Shown piece by piece: positions 43,747 through 54,416 of a stretch of DNA of 64,000 nucleotides. Source of the DNA: Plenodomus lindquistii (taxonomy: Eukaryota > Ascomycota > Dothideomycetes > Pleosporales > Leptosphaeriaceae); assembly GCA_025504975.1 (NCBI GenBank), contig JANUWI010000001.1:4464001-4528000 (forward strand), written 5' to 3'. The translations under genes and the position numbers were made by a program. A model generated the notes under the pieces. The model ran no database searches and was not told where the DNA came from. It was given only the letters and a program-made list of their open reading frames with translations. Each line of letters opens with the position of its first letter. Within the stretch, counting starts at the first letter, position 1.

Positions 43747-46073
43747 TTAGCCCGAAGGCGGTTTCTGATTTTCCAAAGCCAATTCGCGGAACTCCTTCAA
43801 CAGGTCATTCAACGAGTGTTTGTTTGGATCATCTACAATTTTGATGTTCGGTAATGGCCACTAGATTGTCAGCTTACTCGCAGAAAGACTTGGTCAGCAC
43901 GTGTTTACCACAGGGCATATACTTACCTCACTATCGAACGGCCCCTCCACCGGAGTTCCCGCAGACTGCGCAAGATGTGGTCCCATCCTCTCCGCATCCT
44001 GTGGGCTCAACCGTTCAATCATACTCCGCGAAATCAGCGCACCAAGGTAGTAGCAGTAGCTTTGGCTGTCCGAGCCGTTGATCGAGAGCACGACTGTCGA
44101 GCGGAAGACTTCTATTGGTGCTAGTGGAGTCTCCTCGCTGGGCTCGTTGAGCGATCGGATAGCTAGATTACCCAGGTAGACCAGGAAGAGGAGAGCCCAC
44201 GGCTCGTAGGTGGAGAAGCTGTGGCGGAGGTACCAGAGTCGCATGAGGGTTTCCAGGCGCACATGAGCGTCGTTTCTGATTTGGAGGGCGGTACGACCAT
44301 CGAGGAGACAAGGGGGAGGGGATTGGACGGCCATCTGGGTTTGGATGAGGTTGTGGAGCACCATTTGGTATTCGGCGCTGTAAGAGTGTCAGCACCCATG
44401 GTCGAGTAGTTTTGGGATCCGTTGCTGGTGGTCGTGCATAGACTTACTGAATCTTGAGCTGGCATGGTAATGTGACATTCTTTGCTTGCAGCGCGGTTGG
44501 CAGATCGTGCATCCAGGTATTTAGTCTCGATAAAATTTCACTAAATTGTTCTTGGGTCATCTGCTGACTTTCTAGGTCCGTATATTGCAACCGGCAGATT
44601 TCGGCTAGTATAAGTCGAAAATCCAGTGTGGCTTTCGTTATGTGCCCATAATGGACAGGGGTCAACGTGGTACTCGTGTGGTACTGAAGATAGACCTCAG
44701 CATACCAGGACGGATCCATGTCAGGATCCGGTGCCCTAAACGGTGGGTGTTTTAGGCTTGGAGTTTGGCGAAAATTATAATCCTAGGACCTTGTTACTTC
44801 GTGTTTTGTATAGTTTGCTATACCTAGATGTAACGAAAACAATCAGGCTAGGCTTACTACTGAGATATTCCAGCTCCATAGTGCCCAAGCTGTATACTCT
44901 CTGGCCCGTCGCATTCTTGCGGTTGAATGAGATGGAGGTATTTCGAACAACCGGATTTTGCGTGCCATAGTGTTTGCAAGCAAGGTGTAAGAGAGACCTT
45001 CTTTGTCCATACCACTATATGGACATGAGTGACTATGTTCTAGAGTGCCTGGCAGAAACTCACTTGATTATGAGCGTACCATGCAGTACAATAGCAGCAT
45101 GAATGGATGTAATACGGTGATCATCTTGTTCCAACTCCCACAAACGTTTTGTTTCAAGAAGAAGCTGTGATTGCAAATTGTTGGGCAACCAGACTTTTTG
45201 AAGTTCCGGTATGTCTGTAAACGGTTGCTGTAGGGAACATATCAGTCAAGCACTTGCTAGGCAGGCGTGTGAACTCACACAGCCTGCGGCTAATACTGCA
45301 TGAACGAGAAGTTTGGAGCAAAATGAAGTGCTTCTTGCGGCCATGTCTTCGAGAAACAGGCCTTTATGAAACCACTGGTAAGTAGTGTGTTGGTGCTTGA
45401 GGAAAAGAGCGATCAGCCGTCTGAAGAGACCATTATCGGTTAAGATTGTCGTCCAGTCCTTGGCGCAAACACGATCAAGTAAAGGCTCGACAATCTCAGC
45501 TGCATGTTGCGGCTTCATGTACGGGTCCGAGTCAGTCTGTCCCAAGGCAGCATCGTCTTGTTCGAAGGGCGCTTCATACAAAGGTGCGGTGAGGTATTCA
45601 TTATCGGGGACCAGCAGAAACGCCGGCATTGATTTTGAATAAGGAAGAGAATATCTTCGCCTTGTTTCCGGCCTCAAAGTCAACTGTATAAGCAGGTCCG
45701 CTTCCTTGACATGTCGAAGCACACTGCTAACCTCACCGCCCATTCTGATCCGGCGAAGGATCTCGTGTGCCTCATTTCCTGGTCGCGACCGGACGAGACT
45801 AAAAAGCTCAGTGTAGTCTTCGTTCTGGCTTTGCAGTTCGTCGTGTCTTCTCTTGAGTGCCTGTCCTTGAGTTTCGCTAGACAAGGCAGCGTAATGGCAG
45901 CTCGTGGAGCGTTTCAGACACTCTCCACACACGGGACGCTTGCCAGTACACTTTGTCTTTCGTATTCGACACTGGTCGCATGCGGCAGAAATTCGATCCC
46001 GGCGTGAAAGAGGTAGTGAAGAAAGGGGTGGTCTGTCTGTCGCCGGCAGCAATGGCCGCAAGAAAGGACGCAT
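43747..46073 (-). CDS. Zn2Cys6 transcription factor with fungal middle homology region (TF1)
   Basis: Six exons on the minus strand: 46073-45279, 45227-45064, 45014-44858, 44782-44448, 44377-43927, 43860-43747, in phase throughout, 671 residues. The zinc cluster (about residues 32-59) has spacing C-x2-C-x6-C-x6-C-x2-C-x6-C, starting CDQCRIRKTKC. The middle region shows LLVHAVLAAGC, LLLETKRLWELEQDDHRITS, AAIVLH and RPPxxxDPDMDPSWYAEV-like text (APDPDMDPSWYAEVYLQY). Such proteins bind CGG-containing sites and often control neighbouring genes. Target genes are not known. The donor after ISV (GTAAGC) and acceptor CCTAG of intron 3 are the least certain junction. Confidence 0.9.
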
Positions 46074-46732
46074 TGTTAACGAGCGGCATGGAGCGATGAT
46101 CGCTCTCCGGTGTCAAGATTGTGGTAAGAGTCACCTCGATTGAGCCTTTTCTGTCAGTACGAGATGGGCGACCGCAAGTAGTCCTCGTTTCAAGGGGAAC
46201 GTCATCAGGATGCAGCTGAAGGGGTACCTTTGATTGGCCACAGAATCTTGGATCCACCAATCAGCACTGGCCTCATACCTACAGTACGATGGGCATACTG
46301 AGATCGATAGCATTCTCTCTCGAACGGGTTCGCCATCGAGCGCACGATCGCGCGGCCCCGCTCCTCCAATGACAGACCGACAAGGGTTCAGACGGCAACG
46401 GCATCGGTGTATACATAGCGTGCATCGCGGAATCGCCTAAAAGAGCTTCAATCTTGGCAGGTGGGCAACTATGCACGGATGAGTAACCACACGCGAAGCT
46501 GGTAGCAGCCGCATTCGTAGGAAACAAGAGACGCTTTTGCAGTGAAGCCTGCCTCTGCTTGCACCTCACGCGGGCTGTGCCACCTTGGCGTGACGTCAAC
46601 AACTTGGTGCTGAGTGGCCGGCAGGATGTCCGCCAGTCAGGCCCGATCCAACACCAGGTTCCCTGACCATGCCAATCCCCGTACTCACTCAAGCATCGAC
46701 AAGCAGCCATGTCCCGGGAACGAATCTAAGCC
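46074..46732. promoter_or_regulatory. Shared promoter region of two divergent regulators
   Basis: 659 bp between the start codons of TF1 (minus) and TF2 (plus). It contains CGG-CAA-CGG-CAT-CGG at 46393-46407, three CGG triplets spaced by three bases, a half-site series of the kind Zn2Cys6 proteins use. Autoregulation is inference. Confidence 0.45.
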
Positions 46733-49188
46733 ATGGACGACCAAGCCGTTTACCGCAGGCTAGCTCCCGCAACGAGACCACGTTCGCCAACTCTTGGGGC
46801 GGATCCCGTCTCCAAACGCAAGAGGACCACTGTCGCCTGCGATGTCTGCCGTGAGCGGCGTACGGGCTGCAATGGAGCCCGCCCGATGTGTGCCGCCTGT
46901 CGGAAGAGGGACACGCGATGCACGTATGTGAACCAAGAGGACCTTGAGATGCGACCGACGATACTCAAACGAGAGAACATTGAGTTGCGTGAGAAGCTCG
47001 CCGCCTTCAAAGACCTTCTATTACATATCGAAAACGTGCCACAACATGCTGCGCAAGACATACTGCAGCGACTCAAGGCTGGATCTGACCCCATTAGCCT
47101 GCTCAAGACTGTGCAGGGCCAGCAATTCGACGTCGTGCCTTCAGCGCAGCATACCGTCAGAGCCATGTTACCCCCTTTACAATCAAATTGCGAATTCGAA
47201 CTGCTGATTCGACATCCCAATGCATATCCGGCTTTCGATCTTGCGAAACTTAGCCAGTCCGCGGGTACTACGTTGGCAAGCCCCTCGGTTCCCTGGACGC
47301 TCAACATGGCGTCATCAGTACAACCATCATCAGATGTGTCCCATATCGATACTGCAGCCAAGGTCGTGGAAGGCCATAATTCCGCCAAGACGAACACTGG
47401 CAACGCAAGTGGAATCACTATGGCAGGATCAACCACAGCCCAATACTTCGACCCTAGACTAGCCTCCCTGAATATTGACTTCTGGACCACCGTGGACATA
47501 TCCAACTCACAAGCTGCGGAGGCAATTTCCTTCTATCTCGAAAGCCAACACTCTGTCTGCGCGGTGTTTGATGCAGGGCTGTTCGTACAAGACCTGGTCA
47601 ACTTATCGTTTGAATTCTGCTCCCCCTTCTTGGTCAGTCAAGCCTCCAATGGTGCTCAATGTAAGCAGATACTGACAGAATTATACCGTATAGGTCAGCA
47701 CCTTACTCGCGGTTGCATGCGTGAGTCCTTCCGTTCTCATTGACGATTGTATGGTATGCAGAACTAACTGCGTGTTAGGCGTGCTGTGCGCCTTTGGATT
47801 TGCAGACCACGAACCAGAGCTATGAGTTCGAGAAGGAAGCCGAGAAGCTGTTCCAGTCTGAGACCAACATCGACTCTTTGACAACAGTTGCGGGTCTCTC
47901 TCTCTTGTACCTGTCACTATCACTGCATGGAGAAGGGTTGCGAGGCTTCCAATATCTGCAGACAGCACAGCGAGAAGCCGAACGGATGAAGCTCTTCGGC
48001 GTACCCGAGGTGCTCGAAAATCTGAGCTCCATTTCGCAAGACCAATTAAGAGCGACCAGCGCCACTGGATGGGGTACCTTCAATATGCTCATGTAAGCAA
48101 GTTCGTTCCAGTCTTTCTGCTTGGAACGTTGACAACGACTGTCAGACATATGAGTCGGTTTTACGTGACGTCACCGGTCCCCTATCCGCCAAAGCTACCG
48201 TTCCCAGGACAGACCCAAAAGGAGCATGGAAAAACCGACTCAGACGAGGCTCCCTTAGGGACGCAGGTCGAAAAGTTCGCTCAGCTCAACCTCTCATTCG
48301 CAACGTTTTCCAGATTCTGGTTGATATTGAACGATGTATACCTGGTTTATCGAGATCGTGAAAACAACGTCGGATCTTTATCCTTCGCCCTCTCGAAGTA
48401 CCACAGGCTTCTTCAGCTGGCGGACGATTTACCCGACCATATGCAACGAAAGGAAAGGTCAGAGAACCAGGCGCTGATATTCCAGTAAGTCAGCCTGTGT
48501 CCAGAATCTGTCTGCGAGACCTCACTCGATCTCATTCAGTTGACATTTAACAGCACGTGCCTCCACCTTGCAATCATGGACATATTCCGTCCTTTCATCG
48601 CCCAGGAAAATGAACATGGTCCTAGGCATTACCTACCTAAAGGAGCATCGCCTATGACTATATTCTCGGCTTCAGTGAAGCAAGTGAAAGGTAAGCCACA
48701 GACAGACATATTGCCCCTCATCAGTCATCCGCTAACACTAGCAAATAGCTCTGATATTCGAATACACGTATCAATACAAGCCAAGTGATTGGCACGCATA
48801 CTTCCCGGCGGCCATCATTTACGCCGCGAACGCCGTTCTGAATGACCGATTCGATCCGGAGCAAAGAGCTTACTTCTTCTATTACATACATGTTGGGCGA
48901 AGTTTTCGGTCGCTAAGTACAGCAAGTACGGTCAATGGGACCATGCAGGCACTATTAGCGCTTGCGCACGCCAAGGGCGCAATCACCAGCGCAGAAGCGG
49001 TCGGTTTCACGGACGAGTTTAGCGATGATTACTTCGCAAAGGAAATCAAAATCAAGAAAGTCTCCAACGGGTGGGCTGTCGACATGGACAAGGCGGCATC
49101 GAATAAGGAAGCAGCAAATACAGATTTCCTAGCGAACAGATTTCAGGAGATAACACTATTCAGTGAGTTTACGGAGGGCGTCGTTTAA
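46733..49188 (+). CDS. Zn2Cys6 transcription factor with fungal middle homology region (TF2)
   Basis: Six exons: 46733-47632, 47694-47720, 47779-48092, 48146-48484, 48554-48690, 48749-49188, in phase, 718 residues; exon 2 is only nine codons (VSTLLAVAC). The zinc cluster begins CDVCRERRTGC with the same Cys spacing as TF1. A coiled-coil-like helix follows (ILKRENIELREKLAAFKDLL), then a segment NVPQHAAQDILQRLKAGSDP that resembles the one in TF1. The middle homology region reads EKEAEKLFQSE, GWGTFNML and LHLAIMDIFRPFI. Convergent with the chitin deacetylase, 212 bp apart. Its targets are unknown; the neighbours suggest chitin or cell-wall genes. Confidence 0.9.
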
Positions 49189-49400
49189 AAGCAAATAAGC
49201 TGGTGTGCGGCAGAAAGACGATGTCAATAGTACACTGTTGAGGTGCATCACCAGTTTTCTTATTCAAGATTAGGGTATAATTACTATGACGATGCGCATT
49301 CTCCACGAACCCCTTTAACACGACTGTATAACCTGCAGGACTTTCCACCAGAATACTCCACTTCCGACGTGAGATTTGTGCTTACTCAACGATCTCAATA

Positions 49401-50866
49401 TTAGGTGCAAGTTCCGAAGAGCGCGTTGCAGCCAGTTCCGCAGTGATCAGTTGAGCTGCCGCACCACCCGTACTGCGAGCAGCACTCACCCTCAGAGAAA
49501 CCGGCGCAAGTGTAGCCGCTGGTGCCGCCACATGAGCCATCGGTAGAAACCTCGGCTACGCCAGTAGGCGTGGATGTAGCAGCCGCACTGGTCGCAGCCT
49601 TGGACACAGAAGTGGCAGTACACTGAGTTGGTGGCGCAAAGGAGGACGTGCTAGCCGTGCGGCTGGTAGGAGTCCTATACCAGTTGTCTGGGGCTTCACC
49701 CATGCACTCGCCGAGGGTGACCATCTTGTAGCCCAGGTCAGAAATGTAGTTGATCATGTAGGAAGACAGGTTGCGTGCAGTGAGCTCATGAATGTCGTGG
49801 GCGATGGTCTGTCGGTTGTCCGTTTCGGGATTGCTTCCAGCGAAGCCTTTGACTACATTATCCTTTGCAACCTGGATCTTGGTGGTGGTGAGTTGGTTGT
49901 AGTCTAGGGCAAGTTAGCGTACTCTCACGACTGTGTTGAATCGGTGATCGACTTACCGTCAGTGTCCAGGTCAAAGTAGGAGACGACGTAGCCGAGATCA
50001 GCCAAGTCCTTCTGGCAACCAGACTCGGCAGTGCAAGAGGAGTATGGAGGCCTCATGTAGGTAGGGAACTTTCCGAGGATGTTGGTAAGCGCCATCTCGT
50101 TCCTGACCATCTGATCGTATCGCTGGGAGCTAGTGATTGCGCTCAAGTCCTGGTGAGACCATGTGTGGGACGCCACCTGATGTCCCTCTGCTTCCATCTT
50201 CTTGATGACATCGCTCCATTGCGATGTTGTGTCAATGGCTCCCTTGCCAATGTTGATACCAGTGATGAAGAAAGTAGCCTTTGCGTTCTTGGTGGCCAAA
50301 AGGTCCAGCAGCTCGTCAGTGTAGAGGTACGGGCCATCGTCGTAAGTAATTGCGACCGTGTTGGGCTCAATGCAACTGTAGATACCCTCGCCGCCATAAG
50401 TCTGAGCTCCGAGCTGAGTACGAGGAGTATCGCGAGTGCTACCTCCTTCAGGGACCGTATTGGCATCGCAAGCAGGGCCGAACTCGAAGTTGCAGTCTGG
50501 AGCCTGGCAGAACCTATGTAGTGTCAGCTCAGTTCATGTGTGGCATGTGTACATTGCGCACTCTGAAGTGTTACCGCAGTATCCTGCTGTGGAGCAGCAG
50601 TATCCGGGGTTACAAGTGGCACATCCAAAGTCCTTTCCACATCGTCCTTCCGCATCACCGCCAGCCTGGCGCGCAACCAACTTGGACTCCTGATGGGGTC
50701 TGACAACTCGCGCTCCATGTCCGGCCATGGGGTTTCTGTTTTTCAGTCCTCCAATATCGCTGCGTGGAAGGCCAATGACCTTTGGGGCTGCGTGGAAGTG
50801 GCCATCGCCGTGGGCTGCGATCAGGGGCACCACCAACGAGGCAGTAAAGATGTCTGAGAGGCGCAT
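49401..50866 (-). CDS. Secreted chitin deacetylase with CBM18 domains at both ends
   Basis: Three exons (50866-50562, 50513-49957, 49903-49401) give 454 residues. A signal peptide (MRLSDIFTASLVVPLIAAHG) leads to a first CBM18 (CGKDFGCATC, CCSTAGYCGNTSEFC across the junction), a NodB domain with VAITYDDGPY (catalytic and metal Asp), HTWSHQDLS (metal His pair) and RPPYSS, a Ser/Thr/Ala linker, and a second CBM18 at the C-terminus ending HCGTGCNALFGTCT. NodB enzymes remove acetyl groups from chitin to give chitosan, in the wall or on released fragments. The C-terminal CBM18 closely resembles that of the AA7 oxidase 6 kb away. Confidence 0.94.
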
Positions 50867-52514
50867 CTTGTTAAAGATAATTATCAGGGTCTTGCCGGCT
50901 CTGAGAACGTATTGGTATAGTCGAGGTCCAATTCCAGGGTCAAGTATTCCGTTCCTTTGATATGAGCGAATGAGGTTCCGAAGAATTAATAAGTGATGCT
51001 AAAACTACGGAGCGAGCACGATATTCACTGGAACGAATGACAGTGAAATCTATCTCGTAGGATGCCGACAAAGAGAAAAAAGGCGACAAGGAGTGACCAG
51101 AGATTCACACGAGGCGGACATGGCGCCAACGGTTATAAGGACACTAGCTAAGCTTCACGCTTGACACGCGAGAGCCGGGGGACAGACGTGGCTTGCCCAG
51201 ACTTTGACAGCAGAAAAGGATGGGTGCTGACGCCTCGCGGGAATGTAGCGGCCTTGGCTCTAAGTAGTTCAGCCGCAGCGTGTCTCAGACAGAAGAAGCA
51301 TTTGTTGAGTGGCACGGCAACTCGTTGTATCGTTGAAGGTCTTGCCCATGTGACTTGGACCCATGCCTGGTGCAGTAGATTTATGTTGTGAGCCTGAGGT
51401 GTTGAATGATCTTTTTGCACATCAAATTATAGATGGCGATAGACGGGTCGCCTCGCTGATGCGCCGCTGATGTTGGAGCCGCATGGCACATTCCCCGTGG
51501 GCCAAGATGTCGCCCCTGGCCCGATGCCTCATGGGGACAATTTTAGCTTCCGTTACGAGGCATACCAAGAAATACCCACGCAGCCAGTGTTTGGGTGTGC
51601 CAGGCACTCGCTCCAGAAACAGCGCGCCTAAAATCGATAAGGAACAACGATAAACATCATGCATCCTTTTTTGGTACCGTTTGAAACATTCTCCACGGGC
51701 GTCATCGTGGCCGAGATCGTTCTTCAAAGTTGTACAGCAGCTGTCCGTCATTCAAGTAATGCCGAGTGATTCTTGTGTCGGTCGTACAGCCTTTGGGCTG
51801 CGTGGAGGCTTTCGGCCCTGTTCAAAAATCGATCGAAGGATGATCTCCGCCGCGTCCATGGGTGAATGCCAAGCAACGGTGGGAGATTCTAGGGGTGCAG
51901 ATCGTAGTGAGTTAAAAATATCGCCCTCCCTCGCGGCGGAATTGCACGGAACGTATCTGCAAGCTCTCCAGTGTCACACGCGTTGTGCGATTCGTACATG
52001 TATAATGTATATGTGAGTCTTGTCTTGTGCGGTCTACTGTAGCTGCCTCTGCACGACTGGTACCACCTACCAGGGCATGCGTGGAGATGGAGTGTGCAGT
52101 CTCAAATAGCGTGAGTATTGCGCAAACGAAACAAACGTGGTAATGAGGCTTTCGGGGCTCCCAAGGCTGTGCAGGAAGCGGCTGAGGCTTGCTCGATGCC
52201 AAAGACAAGATCCATCAAGCTTGTTGGTCTCGCCAGTGTCCGCGCGCTAATTCAACGGTTGCTGCGCGAGACAAGCAAACTAAATCTACTAAGAAACGCC
52301 ACAGGATAGAAGAAAGGCACGTTGAGATTTTATCCTCTTACCGAAATCTAAAGGGATTGGCTTCAATTCCTTCCGTTGGCTGGGTCTTTTGCGTCAAAAG
52401 AAGCAAGCAAGCTGCCTCGCTCACTTCAGTATGCCATGAAGAAATCCCGACTGCTAAGACAAGATCATTTCTCATCCACAGGGTGGCTACATGTGCATTT
52501 TCTCCGTCTCCCCC
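50867..52514. other. Intergenic, 1.6 kb
   Basis: Promoter of the chitin deacetylase at the left and 3' flank of the nitrilase at the right. No gene or repeat recognised; a C-rich stretch at about 52500-52640 already belongs to the nitrilase tail on the other strand. Confidence 0.5.
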
Positions 52515-53736
52515 TCAAAAATTCTCAGTAGCCCTCACCCTATTCTCCCCGTCCACTCTCTTCTTTCCACCCACCCCACTCACCTCCTCCTCCCCCCTCA
52601 CACACCCCTTCTCCCTCCTATCCACCCCCAACCACAACAACTCCGGCCTACTATAATGCCCTGTCGGATCCGCAAAATGCCTCAAGCTAACCAACATATC
52701 CATGGGCAACTCAGCATACACAAAGCCCTCCTCCGTCGGCGGGAGCGCGCTCGTCAACCTACGTCCATCAGGCGCATACACGGCACTAAAACCACCACCA
52801 AGGTGTCCAAATACGGGATTCCCTTGCACAGCGTGCGCATCGATGCCAGACTGCGATATGACAGAAGTACAGTGTAGGACGAACGTGGAGGATTCCATGG
52901 CGTATGTTTGGGAGAGGACGGCGCAGCCTAATGGGAATCGTTAGCACGTTTCCCTTGTGAGGAGATTTATAGACCATAGTCTGGACGTTGACTCACCTTC
53001 AGCACTCATACTATACAACCCCTCGCTCCCCTCGGGAAACGCATGAATAGGCGGCCACGCAGCAACATGAATCTGCTCTCTCAAACTCATCGTATGGTAC
53101 TTCAACAACGGCTGTATATGCTCCCAGCATGCGAGTGCACCCACGCGTCCCACGCCCTCGACATCAACCACGTTGTTTAGACTGCCTCCGCCTGCATCCC
53201 CGAATACCGTGCGTTCCATATGCGTGGGCTTTAGTTTTCGCCGCTTCATGATGATGGTGCCTTGGGCGTTGATGGTGCATTGGCTGATGTACAGGCTGTT
53301 GTTGCTGTTTTCGCTGAAGCCGAGGACAACGGCGATGCTGTTGCTGCGGGCGCAGGCGCAGATTTGTGTCATTTGGGGGGAAGAGTAGGAGAGGGAGTTT
53401 TTGATGTATTTTGTGGCTAAGGGTGGGTCGACGGGGCGGGCCCTGTGAGGGGAGGGACGTTGTTAGCACTTGTGTGATTTCGATAGGGATAGGATGAAAG
53501 AAGCATGAGTGATGTTCGTGTCGTGTATAGATAGGTAGGTGGAGGATGGAAATGTGTACGAACCATATCCACGCTGGATACCCCATGATCCACACCTCGG
53601 GGAACGCAATTAGCTTCGCTCCATTTTGACTTGCTTCTTCTATCAATTTGCATGTCTTGTTTACTGTGGCTTGAAGGTCGAACCACACGGGTTCGTGCTG
53701 CGTGACTGCGACTTTGACTGTATCGGGTGTTGCCAT
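52515..53736 (-). CDS. Nitrilase family C-N hydrolase
   Basis: Three exons (53736-53564, 53442-52997, 52927-52515; introns of 121 and 69 nt) give 343 residues. The catalytic triad is visible: Glu in LIAFPEVWIMGYPAW, Lys in MKRRKLKPTHMERTVFG, and Cys in VGALACWEHIQPLLKYH. WEH after the Cys and the HMERTVFG block place it with true nitrilases and cyanide hydratases, which turn nitriles into acids or amides. The substrate cannot be told; cyanide hydratase, arylacetonitrilase and aliphatic types share these motifs. The C-terminal tail after RPELLWLGVDR is Gly/Glu/Arg-rich and probably unstructured. Confidence 0.92.
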
Positions 53737-54416
53737 TTTGTCTTAGCGTTACCTCTCTCTGTCTTTGAATTCGTGATAAATTGAGACGAGGTATCCGTGG
53801 GTTCTATATGATGCACTCGTGCAGCAATAGTGGCGCAGAGAAGTCCGATATGCGTGGTACATGGTGGTAGTGATAAAGCTATATACCCGAATAGGTAACG
53901 GAATACTTCCGCACAGCTAGATTCGTACTTACCGCAGGCCACTCACCCTACGGTTCAAAGCCCGAGGCGATGAACGAGTCAGAACTGACCGAGCATATAA
54001 GAACACTAAACACAGGCGATAAGGCTAGACTGTTGTAGTTTGTAATTTCGCGGCTTACCCTCGGCATCGTAGCATGTCTAGTGTACATGCCTTCGCGCAT
54101 GTTGGTTTCTGAATGGAACTAATAACCAGTCACTCGAGTCATCAATGGACATACAAGGTCTTCCACGTGTGCAATGGCATGTTTGCTGATGGGAAGATAT
54201 GCATTCATCTTTATGTGTACAGGTGCGGGGTGACGGGGTCAATACATTCCGCACTTGTATTGTTAGGTATTTATTTAGTTTGCGTGAAGGACTTTAATAT
54301 GCGCTCTAATCCGATTTGCCACTAAGACACACCTCTTGATCCATCTGTGTAGTTCGCATTCCACTATTTCCAACAAGACCTTCCAAAGTCCTCTAGAGCT
54401 TCGCCGTCCCATCTAG
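53737..54416. other. Intergenic
   Basis: Nitrilase promoter on the left and aminopeptidase 3' flank on the right. No feature recognised. Confidence 0.5.

Noticed and set aside
53940..53965. tRNA-like B box (GGTTCAAAGCC)
   Set aside because: No matching A box at the right distance and no cloverleaf arms by eye. Other GTTCGA sites checked also failed.
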